The notes under the pieces were generated by a model that saw only the letters and a program-made list of their open reading frames with translations, had not been told where the DNA came from and did no database searches. 64,000 bases of DNA, from positions 248,001-312,000 of the forward strand of contig NZ_CP071238.1 in assembly GCF_017299535.1 (NCBI RefSeq), in the 5' to 3' direction. The DNA is from Serratia marcescens subsp. marcescens ATCC 13880. Lineage in GTDB: Bacteria > Pseudomonadota > Gammaproteobacteria > Enterobacterales > Enterobacteriaceae. Positions 1 through 13,390 of the stretch are shown here, in pieces. A program made the translations under genes and the position numbers. Position 1 is the stretch's first letter. Every line of letters begins with the position of its first letter.

Positions 1-620
1 AGCAGTTGCCGGCCGGGGCGAGCATGATCGCCACTGACGTGGCGTCACCGTTCTTTACCCCGATCAAATTGACCATGATCGTCTCGGTGTTCGTCTCCGC
101 GCCGATGATTTTGTATCAGGTGTGGGCATTCATCGCGCCGGCGCTGTACAAGCATGAACGACGCCTGATGATGCCGCTGCTGGTGTCCAGCAGCCTGCTG
201 TTCTACCTCGGCATGGCTTTCGCTTACTTCATCGTGTTCCCGCTGGCCTTCGGCTTCTTCGCCAAGACCGCGCCGATGGGGGTGACCATTGCGACCGACA
301 TTAAAAACTACCTCGATTTCGTCATGGCGCTGTTTATGGCGTTCGGCGTTGCCTTCGAAGTGCCGGTCGCCATCATTCTGCTGTGCTGGAGTGGCGTCAC
401 CTCGCCGGAAGATCTGAAGAAGAAACGGCCGTATGTGTTGGTTGGCGCGTTTGTGGTCGGCATGCTGTTGACGCCGCCAGACGTGTTCTCGCAAACCTTG
501 TTGGCAATACCGATGTATCTGCTGTTTGAAGTGGGGGTGTTCTTCGCTCGCTTCTATACCGGCAAACGTCGTCCGCAAGCGGAAGAAGAAGACGAGGGTG
601 ACGAACCCCCAGCCCCCTGA
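1..620 (+). CDS. tatC: Sec-independent protein translocase TatC (5' truncated by window edge)
   Basis: TatC is the polytopic inner-membrane receptor of the twin-arginine translocase; with TatB it binds RR signal peptides and with TatA it exports folded proteins. The reading frame is open from the window edge (first full codon at base 3), and residue 1 of what is visible lies about 50 residues into E. coli TatC, so the N-terminus and first membrane helix are missing. The conserved blocks [27 protein letters not shown] and [17 protein letters not shown] are present, as are the hydrophobic segments of the last helices. The tail is acidic and ends EGDEPPAP. The only oddity is the window cut. tatD follows after a hairpin. 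Identification is by close recall of the E. coli protein. Confidence 0.97.
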   Translation, partial: QLPAGASMIATDVASPFFTPIKLTMIVSVFVSAPMILYQVWAFIAPALYKHERRLMMPLLVSSSLLFYLGMAFAYFIVFPLAFGFFAKTAPMGVTIATDIKNYLDFVMALFMAFGVAFEVPVAIILLCWSGVTSPEDLKKKRPYVLVGAFVVGMLLTPPDVFSQTLLAIPMYLLFEVGVFFARFYTGKRRPQAEEEDEGDEPPAP

Positions 621-635
621 TCCACATTGATTGCG

Positions 636-663
636 AAGCCGCCCATTGGGCGGCTTTTGCTTT
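636..663 (+). terminator. Intrinsic terminator after tatC
   Basis: A perfect 9-bp stem AAGCCGCCC / GGGCGGCTT with an ATT loop (636-656) is followed by a short T-rich run. It lies 15 bp after the tatC stop and just before tatD, so tatD may be expressed partly by read-through. Confidence 0.7.
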
Positions 664-673
664 GGAAAAAATC

Positions 674-1456
674 ATGTTTGATATCGGCGTTAATCTGACC
701 AGCAGCCAATTCGCCAAAGATCGCCAGGCGGTGGTGGAGCGCGCCCGCGCGGCGGGCGTTACCGGGATGTTGATTACCGGCACCGATCTGGCAGAGAGCC
801 GCGAAGCGGCAGAACTGGCGCAGCAACATGCGGGTTACTGTTGGTCTACCGCCGGTGTGCATCCGCACTACGCCAGCGGTTGGGATGAACACGCCGCCGA
901 GCAGATTTATGCGTTAGCCGCACGCCCTGAAGTGGCGGCGATCGGCGAATGCGGCCTGGATTTCAATCGCAACTTCTCGACGCCCGCGCAGCAGGAAGCG
1001 GCGTTCACCGCGCAGCTGGCGCTGGCGGCGGAGTTGGCGCTGCCGGTGTTTCTGCATTGCCGCGACGCACACGCACGTTTTGCCGAGCTACTGACGCCGT
1101 GGTTGGATAAACTGCCCGCGGCCGTGGTGCACTGCTTCACCGGCACCGCCGAAGAATTAACAAGCTGCCTGTCGCTGGGTTTGTCGATCGGGATTACCGG
1201 TTGGGTCTGCGACGAGCGGCGCGGCCTGGAACTGCGCGCACTGTTGCCGCAGATCCCAGCCGAGCGTCTGCTGCTGGAAACTGACGCCCCTTATCTGTTG
1301 CCCCGGGATTTACAGCCTAAACCCGCATCTCGCCGCAACGAACCCTGTTTCCTGCCCCACATCGTGCAGCAGGTCGCCGTCTGGCGGCGGGAAGAGCCGC
1401 AATGGCTGGGGCAAAAAACCGATGAGAACGCCCGCCGGCTATTCCGGCTGGTTTGA
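674..1456 (+). CDS. tatD: TatD family metal-dependent 3'-5' exonuclease/hydrolase
   Basis: 260 residues, the same length as E. coli TatD, a cytoplasmic metal-dependent DNase of the amidohydrolase (TIM-barrel) superfamily linked to DNA repair and quality control and not required for Tat export. Metal-binding and catalytic motifs are seen in order: [10 protein letters not shown] (the Glu ligand), HCRDAH, HCFTGT and [11 protein letters not shown]. The ATG at 674 was chosen because it reproduces the family start [13 protein letters not shown]; a TTG four codons upstream is possible but unlikely. It sits 53 bp after tatC, separated by a terminator-like hairpin, and 14 bp before hemB, so tatD and hemB probably share a transcript. 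Confidence 0.95.
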   Translation: MFDIGVNLTSSQFAKDRQAVVERARAAGVTGMLITGTDLAESREAAELAQQHAGYCWSTAGVHPHYASGWDEHAAEQIYALAARPEVAAIGECGLDFNRNFSTPAQQEAAFTAQLALAAELALPVFLHCRDAHARFAELLTPWLDKLPAAVVHCFTGTAEELTSCLSLGLSIGITGWVCDERRGLELRALLPQIPAERLLLETDAPYLLPRDLQPKPASRRNEPCFLPHIVQQVAVWRREEPQWLGQKTDENARRLFRLV

Positions 1457-1461
1457 GCTAG

Positions 1462-2493
<1,032 letters not shown>

Positions 2494-2511
2494 GCGTAAA
2501 ATGAGCCAACA

Positions 2512-2535
2512 AAAAGGCGCCTGAAGGCGCCTTTT
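2512..2535. terminator. Bidirectional intrinsic terminator between hemB and rfaH
   Basis: AAAA-GGCGCC (2512-2521), TGAA loop, GGCGCC-TTTT (2526-2535). The A and T tracts on both sides let it stop hemB from the left and rfaH from the right; the two genes converge here. Confidence 0.85.
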
Positions 2536-2538
2536 GCA

Positions 2539-3027
2539 TTACATCTTCTGGAACTGTCGGTTGTCGATGCTTTGGCTGACCTGCTTGTTGATCAGGTTCA
2601 GCAACAACATGGAACGCGCTTCGCCGTCCGGCTCGGTGTAGATCGCCTGCAGCCCTTCGAACACGCCGTCGACGATCAGAACGGTGTCCCCCGGCTGTGG
2701 GGTTTCCGGATCGACATAGGTTTCGCAGGCGTGCGTGCGCAGTTCATCGATCACCTTGCTCGGGATGACGCTCGGCAACGCGCCGAAACGCACGAAGTGG
2801 CTGACGCCACGGGTGGCGCTGATGGTGGTGGTGTGAATGCGCTCCGGGTCGAACTCCACAAACAGATAGTTGGGAAACAGGGGTTCGCTGACCGCGATGC
2901 GCTTACCACGCACGATCTTTTCCAGCGTGATGATCGGGCTGAGGCAGTTTACCTGCTGCCGTTCCAGATGTTCCTGCGCCCGCAACAACTGACCGCGTTT
3001 GCAATAAAGTAGATACCAGGATTCCAT
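2539..3027 (-). CDS. rfaH: Transcription antitermination protein RfaH
   Basis: NusG paralogue recruited by ops elements to RNA polymerase and to ribosomes. It suppresses polarity in long operons such as LPS core, capsule and conjugation genes. 162 residues, as in E. coli. The NGN domain is at about 1-100, with [27 protein letters not shown] and [11 protein letters not shown]. The C-terminal KOW region, whose sequence folds alternatively as alpha-hairpin or beta-barrel, ends with [14 protein letters not shown]. The start MESWYLLY at 3027 fits the family; the frame is open for 13 more codons upstream without homology. It is convergent with hemB and divergent from pepE across about 245 bp. Confidence 0.96.
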   Translation of the reverse strand: MESWYLLYCKRGQLLRAQEHLERQQVNCLSPIITLEKIVRGKRIAVSEPLFPNYLFVEFDPERIHTTTISATRGVSHFVRFGALPSVIPSKVIDELRTHACETYVDPETPQPGDTVLIVDGVFEGLQAIYTEPDGEARSMLLLNLINKQVSQSIDNRQFQKM

Positions 3028-3272
3028 AGTTTCACATGCCTTTCTGCCAGCCGGTAAGCATATCAAAAGCTATTCCGGATACATAGTGATGCAAGTTTCA
3101 GCGTGTAACATCACCTATCTCTATGAATCTGCGGCTATTAGCGAGGGGTCACACACTTATCGATACGGCGCTGGTATAACAGAGGGCTAAAAATTTGTTA
3201 CCGTCACAGTATGACAGGCGTAGCGCCGCCGGCTGTGACGCTATTCATCGTTTTCGACCGAGGGGGAAAGAA

Positions 3273-3998
3273 ATGGAGCTGTTTCTGTTGAGCAACGGCA
3301 AGCTGTCTGGCGAAGCCGAGCTGCTGGGGTACGCTAAAAGCCAGTTGCTGGCGATGATTGCGCGTCGCGGCATCAAATCCGCCGTCTTTATCCCTTACGC
3401 CCTGATTCGTTACGACTACGACCAGCGTGCGCAGGAACTGGCGCAAACGCTGGGCATTGAAGTCACCAGCATCCACCATGCCGCTTCACCGGCGGCGGCG
3501 ATCGCGCAGGCGGAGTGCATTTTGGTCAGCGGCGGCAATACCTGGTTGCTGAACCAAATGCTGCACGAGCAAGGCCTGATCGTGCCCATCCAGCGCGCGG
3601 TGCGCGAGCGTGAAGTGCCTTACGTCGGCTGGAGCGCCGGTTGCAACGTGGCCACGCCGAGCATTCGCACCACCAATGACATGCCGGTGCGCTGCAGCGT
3701 GGTGCTGCCGGCGCTGGGGCTGTTCCCGGTGCAGATCAACCCGCACTACATCGACGCGCATATCAGCGGCCACATGGGCGAAACCCGTGACGAGCGCCTG
3801 GCGGAGTTCTGCGCGATCAACCCAAGCGAATCGGTGGTGGCGCTGCGTGAAGGTAGCCTGCTGCACGTTGAAGGCAATGCGCTGCGTTACTTCAGCGCTA
3901 ACGGGCAGGGCTTCAAGGTGTTCCGCCACGGTGAGGAGACGCGTGAATATCAGGATACGCGCGCGCTGGCTGCGCTGGTGTCGTTCAACTGCGGCTGA
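3273..3998 (+). CDS. pepE: Dipeptidase E (alpha-aspartyl dipeptidase), peptidase family S51
   Basis: Cytoplasmic serine peptidase that cleaves dipeptides with N-terminal aspartate. 241 residues against 229 in E. coli. The nucleophile Ser121 lies in GWSAG, Asp136 in RTTNDMP and His158 in INPHY, which correspond to Ser120, Asp135 and His157 of the Salmonella enzyme, so the active site is intact. The ATG at 3273 was chosen for family agreement (MELFLLSN) and the strong AGGGGGAAAG just upstream; the frame is open back to 3195. It is monocistronic in appearance, between rfaH and ubiD. In E. coli pepE lies elsewhere, so this is a lineage-specific position. Confidence 0.93.
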   Translation: MELFLLSNGKLSGEAELLGYAKSQLLAMIARRGIKSAVFIPYALIRYDYDQRAQELAQTLGIEVTSIHHAASPAAAIAQAECILVSGGNTWLLNQMLHEQGLIVPIQRAVREREVPYVGWSAGCNVATPSIRTTNDMPVRCSVVLPALGLFPVQINPHYIDAHISGHMGETRDERLAEFCAINPSESVVALREGSLLHVEGNALRYFSANGQGFKVFRHGEETREYQDTRALAALVSFNCG

Positions 3999-4084
3999 GG
4001 GCCACCCGGCGGCGGGCGGCGTTAACAAAATTGCAGCAACAACCGTGAAGAGGGCTTATAATGCCCTCCCCACTGGCCGTTATA

Positions 4085-5581
4085 ATGATCAGCATGAAAT
4101 ACCGTGACTTACGCGATTTCCTCTCGTTGCTGGAGAAGAGAGGGGAACTAAAACGCATCAGCCAGCCGATCGATCCTTACCTGGAAATGACGGAGATTGC
4201 CGATCGCACCCTGCGAGCGGGCGGTCCGGCACTGCTGTTTGAAAACCCGAAAGGGTATGACATGCCGGTGCTGTGCAACCTGTTCGGCACCGCCAATCGC
4301 GTGGCGATGGGCATGGGGCAGGAAGACATCAGCGCGCTGCGCGAAGTCGGCAAACTGCTGGCGTTCCTCAAAGAACCGGAGCCGCCGAAAGGCTTCCGCG
4401 ATCTGTTCGACAAAATGCCGAAGTTCAAGCAGGTGCTGAACATGCCGACCAAGGTGCTGGGATCCGCGCCTTGTCAGGAGCAGGTATGGCAGGGTGACGA
4501 TGTCGATCTCAGCCGTATTCCGGTGATGCACTGCTGGCCGGAAGACGCCGCGCCGCTGATCACCTGGGGGCTGACCGTGACCCGCGGCCCGCATAAGGAA
4601 CGGCAAAACCTCGGCATCTATCGCCAGCAGGTGCTGGGCAAGAATAAAGTGATCATGCGCTGGCTGTCGCATCGCGGCGGCGCGCTGGATTATCAGGAGT
4701 GGTGCCAGGCGCACCCGGGCGAGCGTTTCCCGGTTGCGGTGGCGCTGGGCGCCGATCCTGCTACCATCCTCGGTGCGGTCACGCCGGTGCCTGATACCTT
4801 GTCCGAATACGCCTTTGCCGGGTTGCTGCGCGGCAACAAAACCGAAGTGGTCAAGTGCCTTTCCAACGATCTGGAAGTGCCCGCCAGCGCCGAAATCGTG
4901 CTTGAAGGCTATATCGAGCCGGGTGAAATGGCGCCGGAAGGCCCCTACGGCGACCACACCGGTTACTACAATGAAATCGACCAGTTCCCGGTGTTCACCG
5001 TTACTCACATCACCCAGCGCCGCAACGCGATCTACCACTCGACCTACACCGGCCGCCCGCCGGATGAGCCGGCGATCCTGGGCGTGGCGCTGAATGAAGT
5101 GTTCGTACCGATCCTGCAAAAGCAGTTCCCGGAAATCGTCGATTTCTATCTGCCGCCGGAAGGGTGCTCTTACCGCCTGGCGGTAGTGACCATGAAAAAA
5201 CAGTACGCCGGCCATGCGAAACGCGTGATGATGGGCGTCTGGTCGTTCCTGCGGCAGTTTATGTACACCAAATTTGTTATCGTCTGTGACGATGACGTCA
5301 ATGCGCGCGACTGGAACGACGTGATTTGGGCGATCACCACACGAATGGATCCGGCAAGGGATACCGTTCTGGTGGAGAATACGCCGATCGACTATCTGGA
5401 CTTCGCCTCGCCGGTTTCCGGCCTGGGTTCGAAGATGGGGCTGGACGCCACCAATAAATGGCCGGGTGAAACCGATCGCGAATGGGGCCGTCCGATTCAG
5501 ATGGATGAAAAGGTACGTGCGCGCGTCGACGAAATCTGGGATGAGCTCGCAATCTTCAGTGACAGGGAACCGACGTTATAG
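4085..5581 (+). CDS. ubiD: 4-hydroxy-3-polyprenylbenzoate decarboxylase UbiD
   Basis: Prenylated-FMN-dependent decarboxylase of ubiquinone synthesis, converting octaprenyl-4-hydroxybenzoate to octaprenylphenol; the cofactor comes from UbiX. About 498 residues (E. coli 497), with near-identity through [24 protein letters not shown] and [12 protein letters not shown] segments; Glu residues of the family active site lie in the [23 protein letters not shown] region. Start is a choice between ATG 4085 (same offset as E. coli MDAMKY) and ATG 4094; neither has a clear Shine-Dalgarno. Candidate -10 hexamers TATAAT occur at 4057-4062 and 4081-4086; a TTGCAG lies 20 bp before the first. fre follows after 50 bp, as in E. 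coli. Confidence 0.95.
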   Translation: MISMKYRDLRDFLSLLEKRGELKRISQPIDPYLEMTEIADRTLRAGGPALLFENPKGYDMPVLCNLFGTANRVAMGMGQEDISALREVGKLLAFLKEPEPPKGFRDLFDKMPKFKQVLNMPTKVLGSAPCQEQVWQGDDVDLSRIPVMHCWPEDAAPLITWGLTVTRGPHKERQNLGIYRQQVLGKNKVIMRWLSHRGGALDYQEWCQAHPGERFPVAVALGADPATILGAVTPVPDTLSEYAFAGLLRGNKTEVVKCLSNDLEVPASAEIVLEGYIEPGEMAPEGPYGDHTGYYNEIDQFPVFTVTHITQRRNAIYHSTYTGRPPDEPAILGVALNEVFVPILQKQFPEIVDFYLPPEGCSYRLAVVTMKKQYAGHAKRVMMGVWSFLRQFMYTKFVIVCDDDVNARDWNDVIWAITTRMDPARDTVLVENTPIDYLDFASPVSGLGSKMGLDATNKWPGETDREWGRPIQMDEKVRARVDEIWDELAIFSDREPTL

Positions 5582-5631
5582 CGTCAGGCCCTGTTCTCAG
5601 CTTTGCATTGATGACCCGACAGAGGGAACGC

Positions 5632-6333
5632 ATGACAATATTGAGCTGTAAAGTGACCTCGGTAGAGGCCATTACCGATACGGTTTATCGGGTACGTCTG
5701 GTGCCCGAGCAGCCGTTTTCTTTCAAGGCAGGGCAATATCTGATGGTGGTGATGGATGAGCGCGACAAGCGTCCGTTCTCACTGGCATCAACCCCGACGC
5801 AGCAAGATTATATCGAGCTGCACATTGGCGCTTCGGAACTGAATCTGTATGCCATGGCGGTGATGGATCGCATCCTGAAAGAGCAGGCGATCACCGTTGA
5901 CGTGCCGCACGGCGACGCATGGCTGCGGGAAGAGGGCAGCCGTCCGCTGGTGCTGATCGCCGGCGGCACCGGTTTCTCTTACGCGCGTTCAATCTTGTTG
6001 ACCGCGCTGGAGCAGCAGCCGGATCGCGACATTTCCATCTACTGGGGCGGGCGTGAGCTGAAGCACCTGTACGATCTGAGCGAGCTGGAAGCGCTGTCGG
6101 TGCAGCATCCGAACCTGAAGGTGATCCCGGTGGTCGAGCAGCCGGAGGCGGAATGGCGTGGCCGCAGTGGCACCGTGCTCAGCGCGGTGTTGCAGGATTT
6201 CGGCACGTTGGCGGAGCATGACATCTACATAGCCGGGCGTTTCGAGATGGCGAAAATCGCCCGCGAGCGTTTCTGCGCCGAGCGCGGCGCGCAGGAAGCG
6301 CATATGTTTGGCGACGCGTTTTCGTTTATCTGA
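5632..6333 (+). CDS. fre: NAD(P)H-flavin reductase Fre
   Basis: Cytoplasmic reductase that uses NAD(P)H to make free reduced flavin, which serves ribonucleotide reductase activation, iron release and flavin-dependent enzymes. 233 residues, as in E. coli. The flavin-binding RPFSLAS motif is at about 46-52, followed by the FNR-like nucleotide-binding block [15 protein letters not shown] and the C-terminal GDAFSFI. The ATG at 5632 is preceded by AGAGGGAA; eight upstream in-frame codons have no homology. Its likely operon partner is ubiD, 50 bp upstream. Reduced flavin could also feed UbiX/UbiD cofactor chemistry, which is inference. Confidence 0.96.
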   Translation: MTILSCKVTSVEAITDTVYRVRLVPEQPFSFKAGQYLMVVMDERDKRPFSLASTPTQQDYIELHIGASELNLYAMAVMDRILKEQAITVDVPHGDAWLREEGSRPLVLIAGGTGFSYARSILLTALEQQPDRDISIYWGGRELKHLYDLSELEALSVQHPNLKVIPVVEQPEAEWRGRSGTVLSAVLQDFGTLAEHDIYIAGRFEMAKIARERFCAERGAQEAHMFGDAFSFI

Positions 6334-6351
6334 CAGAGGCGATGCGCAGTG

Positions 6352-6385
6352 AACGGGGTGGCCGAGGGTCGCCCCGTTTTTATTT
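6352..6385 (+). terminator. Intrinsic terminator after fre
   Basis: AACGGGG (6352-6358) pairs with CCCCGTT (6372-6378), with weaker pairing inside, followed by TTTTATTT. It stops ubiD-fre before the convergent fadBA operon. Confidence 0.75.
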
Positions 6386-6408
6386 GGGCGTCGGCAAATT
6401 TCAGGCAT

Positions 6409-6433
6409 AAAAAACCCGCCCCTGACAGGCGGG
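6409..6433 (-). terminator. Intrinsic terminator of the fadBA operon
   Basis: Read on the minus strand: CCCGCC, a 7-base loop, GGCGGG, then six T. It lies 73 bp after the fadA stop codon. Confidence 0.8.
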
Positions 6434-6505
6434 AAGAACGGCAACTAAACTTGGCGGGATGCCGCGATTTGAAGTGGTGACGCGGTCATCCCAAGATAGA
6501 CACAG

Positions 6506-9869
<3,364 letters not shown>

Positions 9870-9893
9870 GTCTATCTCCTGAATCAGCGTATG

Positions 9894-9910
9894 ATCTGGT
9901 ATGACCAGAT
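9894..9910. promoter_or_regulatory. FadR operator of fadBA
   Basis: ATCTGGTATGACCAGAT is a 17-bp palindrome that fits the FadR consensus (TGGT-N3-ACCA core with flanking symmetric bases). It lies 25 bp upstream of the fadB start. In E. coli FadR represses fadBA here until long-chain acyl-CoA binds it. Confidence 0.88.
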
Positions 9911-9936
9911 GAAGAGGAGTGTGGTTTTTATGTTAA

Positions 9937-9964
9937 AAATATGCAAATGAGAGATTGCATATTT
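9937..9964. repeat. Perfect 10-bp inverted repeat in the fadB-MFS intergenic region
   Basis: AAATATGCAA (9937-9946), 8-bp spacer, TTGCATATTT (9955-9964). The arms are perfect and AT-rich, with one-turn-scale spacing typical of a dimeric repressor site. No known regulator is assigned; no regulator gene is adjacent. It could act on fadB, on the MFS gene, or on both. Confidence 0.6.
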
Positions 9965-10102
9965 GCTGGTCGGATCACATGTCGCCAAGTTAGTTTTTTG
10001 ATTTGAAACGAAGTTATATTTTATGTGCTATCGGCATTTGCTGGAGTGTGTCGGCACTCATACACTTGCTCGCAGCGAATGAACATTCAGACGAGGTTAC
10101 GC

Positions 10103-11297
10103 ATGACTAAGGCGGCTTGTGTCAAACGCAGCGGCTTATGGAGCATTCCGGCCAGAACCATGACGCTGGCATGTCTGTTGGTGTTTATGGCGCAAATGGC
10201 GACGACCGTGTATTTGCCTTCGCTGCCGACGGTGATGCGGGAGCTGGCGATGAGCCGACGTGCCACCGAGCTGTCCATTTCGATCTTCGTCATCGGCGCC
10301 GCTTTGCCGGTGCTGTTCTGGGGCGCGGCCGCCGATCGCTTTGGCCGCCGTGCGCCCCTGACGCTGTCTTTGTTTCTTTTCATTGGCTGCAGCGGGCTGT
10401 TGGCGCTGTGCAGCAACGGCACTCAGCTGCTGGCGCTGCGTGCGCTGCAGGGTGTGGGCGCCGGCGGTGCGGCGATCATTGCGCGTATCATCGCGGGATA
10501 ACTGGAGCGGTGATGAGCTGGCGCGCCGTCTGTCGGTGCTCTCCATCGCTTTCATCACTGCGCTGGGCGGGGGGCAGTTTATCGGCGGCCTGCTCAGCCA
10601 ATATTCGCACTGGCAGATGGGCTTCGTCCTGATGGGCGCCACCGGTATGGCCATTCTGGCGCTGATGGCGACGCTGCCGCTTGAGGCGGGGCGCGCACGC
10701 GGGCCACGCCCGGCGATGGCGGCCACCTACTTCGCCATCCTGCGGCGGCCGGGGTTCTTCTGGCCGGCCTGCGTCGGCGGATTGGGCTTCGCCACCACGG
10801 TGACATTGCAGGAGGTGAGCCCGTTCGTCATGCAGCAGGGGTTTGGCCTCAACGTCACGGCGTTCGGCGCGCTGGGGCTGGTGATAGGTATCGCCTACTT
10901 TAGCGGCGCGTTGACGGTGAACCGCACGGTGGCGCGTGTCGGCGGGAAAAAACTGATGCAAACCGGCAGCGGCATCGTCGCTCTGGCGACGGTAGCGATC
11001 CTGCTGTTGTGGTGGGGCGGCATTCTGGCCGGCCTTTCCGGTATGGCGCTGTTCATCGCGCTGTATTGCCTGACCATTTTTGGCCAGGCGGTGTTGTTTC
11101 CCAACAGCATGGCGATGGCGGTCAGCGACGCCAAAGAGCACGGTGCCTATGCGATGGCGCTGTGTGGCTTTCTGCAGCAGTGTCTGGCGGGCATTGCCGC
11201 GGCCGGCGCGGTGTTATTGGAGCACCACGGCCTATGGGCGCTGGCGATAGCGTTGCTCGGCCTGGCCGGCTGGCTAATGGTTAAACTGCGGATGTAA
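10103..11297 (+). pseudogene. MFS multidrug efflux transporter (Bcr/CflA-like), frameshifted
   Basis: A Bcr/CflA-type major facilitator split into two frames. Frame one (ATG 10103, GAGG six bases upstream) encodes helices 1 to about 4, with the MFS motif A region WGAAADRFGRRAP, and stops at 10499-10501 after GAAIIARIIAG. The adjacent frame continues without loss from about 10494 (RDNWSGDELARRLSVLS) to 11297 with the remaining helices. Joined, the product would be about 398 residues, a normal MFS length. The joint lies in GCGGG, where GCGCGGG would restore an A-R-x-I-x-R-D pattern, so loss of a CG dinucleotide is the simplest explanation. It may be a true pseudogene, a phase-variable or sequencing error. 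Substrate unknown; it lies between fadB and pepQ, which are adjacent in E. coli. Confidence 0.82.
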
Positions 11298-11409
11298 CGG
11301 CATTTGCAGGGAATTGCGAGCTGCTCCGCATGCCCAACGCGATAAGGTTGGTGCGCCGGAGCGCTGTGTTAAGATGACTTCTTTCGTGCTAAGGCATAAG
11401 GGTACTGTG

Positions 11410-12741
11410 ATGGAAACGCTGGCTTCTTTGTATAACGACCACTTGGCAGAGCTGCAAAAACGCGCGCGCGAAGTGCTGGAGCGCAACAAGTTGGATGCGC
11501 TGCTGATTCACTCCGGGGAACTGCAAAAGGTATTTTTGGACGACCATAGCTATCCGTTCAAAGTGAACGCGCATTTCAAAGCCTGGGTGCCGGTGACATC
11601 GGTGCCGAACTGCTGGTTGTGGATCGACGGTGTCAACAAGCCGAAGCTGTGGTTCTACTCCCCGGTTGACTACTGGCACAGCGTAGAGCCGCTGCCGGAC
11701 AGTTTCTGGACCAAATCCCTTGAATTGATGCCGCTGGCCAACGCCGACGCCATCGCCCAGCAGCTTCCGCCGCAGCGCGAGCGCGTCGGCTATATCGGTT
11801 ATGCCCAACAGCGCGCCCGCGATCTCGGCATCCCTTCTGAGAACATCAACCCGAAAGCGGTGCTGAACTACCTGGATTTCCACCGTTCGATCAAAACCGG
11901 CTACGAGCTGGCCTGCATGCGCGAAGCGCAGAAGACGGCGGTAACCGGCCATCGTGCGGCGCATGAGGCGTTCCTCTCCGGCATGAGCGAGTTCGACATC
12001 AACCTGGCCTACCTGACGGCGACAGGCCACCGTGATACCGACGTGCCTTACGACAACATCGTAGCGCTGAACGAGCACGCTTCGGTGTTGCACTACACCA
12101 AGCTGGACCATCAGCCGCCGGCCGAGTCCCTGAGTTTCCTTATCGACGCCGGCGCGGAATATAACGGCTATGCCGCCGATCTGACCCGCACCTACGCGGC
12201 GCAAAGCGGCAGCGAGTTCGCCCACCTGGTGAAAGATCTCAATGGTGAACAGCTGGCGCTGATCGACACCATCAAGCCCGGCGTGCGCTATACCGACTAC
12301 CATGTGCAAATGCATCAGCGCATCGCCAAGCTGCTCAAGAATCACAAGTTGGTGAACGGCCTCAGCGAAGAGGCGATGGTTGAAACGGGCATCACCACGC
12401 CGTTCCTGCCGCACGGGCTGGGGCACCCGCTGGGCCTGCAGGTGCACGACGCCGCAGGCTTTATGCAGGACGAGCAAGGCACCCATCTGGCGGCGCCGTC
12501 CAAGTATCCGTTCCTGCGTTGTACCCGCGTGTTGCAGCCGGGCATGGTGTTGACCATCGAGCCGGGTCTGTACTTCATCGAATCTCTGTTGGCGCCGTGG
12601 CGCAGCGGTGAGTTCAAGCAGCACTTCGCCTGGGATCGCATCGATGCGTTGAAGCCGTATGGCGGCATCCGTATCGAAGACAACATCGTGATCCATGAAA
12701 AGCGTATCGAGAACATGACGCGCGATCTGAACCTGGCCTGA
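11410..12741 (+). CDS. pepQ: Xaa-Pro dipeptidase PepQ (prolidase)
   Basis: Cytoplasmic metallopeptidase of family M24 that cleaves Xaa-Pro dipeptides; related enzymes also hydrolyse organophosphates. 443 residues, as in E. coli. The two-metal ligands are all present: Asp246 and Asp257 ([18 protein letters not shown]), His339 (PHGLGHPLG), Glu384 (TIEPGLYF) and Glu423 (RIEDNIV). The start METLASLY at 11410 matches the family; the frame is open upstream to 11314 without homology. Its stop overlaps the yigZ start by one base (TGATG), so the two are translationally coupled, and trkH and hemG follow in the same direction. Confidence 0.97.
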   Translation: METLASLYNDHLAELQKRAREVLERNKLDALLIHSGELQKVFLDDHSYPFKVNAHFKAWVPVTSVPNCWLWIDGVNKPKLWFYSPVDYWHSVEPLPDSFWTKSLELMPLANADAIAQQLPPQRERVGYIGYAQQRARDLGIPSENINPKAVLNYLDFHRSIKTGYELACMREAQKTAVTGHRAAHEAFLSGMSEFDINLAYLTATGHRDTDVPYDNIVALNEHASVLHYTKLDHQPPAESLSFLIDAGAEYNGYAADLTRTYAAQSGSEFAHLVKDLNGEQLALIDTIKPGVRYTDYHVQMHQRIAKLLKNHKLVNGLSEEAMVETGITTPFLPHGLGHPLGLQVHDAAGFMQDEQGTHLAAPSKYPFLRCTRVLQPGMVLTIEPGLYFIESLLAPWRSGEFKQHFAWDRIDALKPYGGIRIEDNIVIHEKRIENMTRDLNLA

Positions 12742-13355
12742 TGCGGCCGTACCCGATACCGGTGGAAGCAACCCGCTTTACCGAAGAAATAAAGAAGAGC
12801 CGTTTTATCACCCTGCTGGCGCCAACCAGCGGGGTAGAAGCGGCAAAGGCGTTTATTCAGCAGGTGCGGGATGAGCACCCGGCGGCGCGGCACCATTGTT
12901 GGGCCTTCGTCGCCGGCAGCCCCGATGACTCACAGCAGCTGGGGTTCTCCGACGATGGAGAACCGTCGGGCACCGCTGGCAAACCGATCCTCGCGCAGCT
13001 GATGGGCAGCGGTATCGGCGAAGTGACCGCCGTGGTCGTTCGTTACTATGGCGGCGTCAAGTTGGGCACCGGCGGGCTGGTGAAAGCCTATGGCAACGGT
13101 GTTCAACAGGCGTTGAAGCAGCTGGTGTTGGTAGAAAAGGTGCCGGAAGCCGAATATATCTTGCAGTGCGACTATGCGCAGTTGGCGCTGGTGGAGAACT
13201 TGCTGCAGCAAACCGCAGGTCGGATCCTGCAGGGCGAATACGGCGCCGCCGTCGTGCTGCATTTGGCGTTGCCGGCCACCGAGGTCGAGCTGTTTGGGAA
13301 TAAATTGCGTGATCTCAGTCGCGGTAATTTGCAATTAACCCCCATTTCGCAATAA
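12741..13355 (+). CDS. yigZ: IMPACT-family protein YigZ (UPF0029)
   Basis: 204 residues. The N-terminal UPF0029/IMPACT domain includes ARHHCWAF, FSDDGEPSGTAGKPIL and VVVRYYGGVKLGTGGLVKAYG; a C-terminal ferredoxin-like DUF1949 domain follows. Its biochemical role is not established; the eukaryotic relative IMPACT acts on the GCN2/GCN1 translation-stress pathway, which does not transfer directly to bacteria. The ATG overlaps the pepQ stop codon by one base, and trkH begins 35 bp downstream, the same order as in E. coli. Confidence 0.92.
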   Translation: MRPYPIPVEATRFTEEIKKSRFITLLAPTSGVEAAKAFIQQVRDEHPAARHHCWAFVAGSPDDSQQLGFSDDGEPSGTAGKPILAQLMGSGIGEVTAVVVRYYGGVKLGTGGLVKAYGNGVQQALKQLVLVEKVPEAEYILQCDYAQLALVENLLQQTAGRILQGEYGAAVVLHLALPATEVELFGNKLRDLSRGNLQLTPISQ

Positions 13356-13390
13356 TTCCTCCCAATTGAATTGCTAAGGATCGTGCTGAA

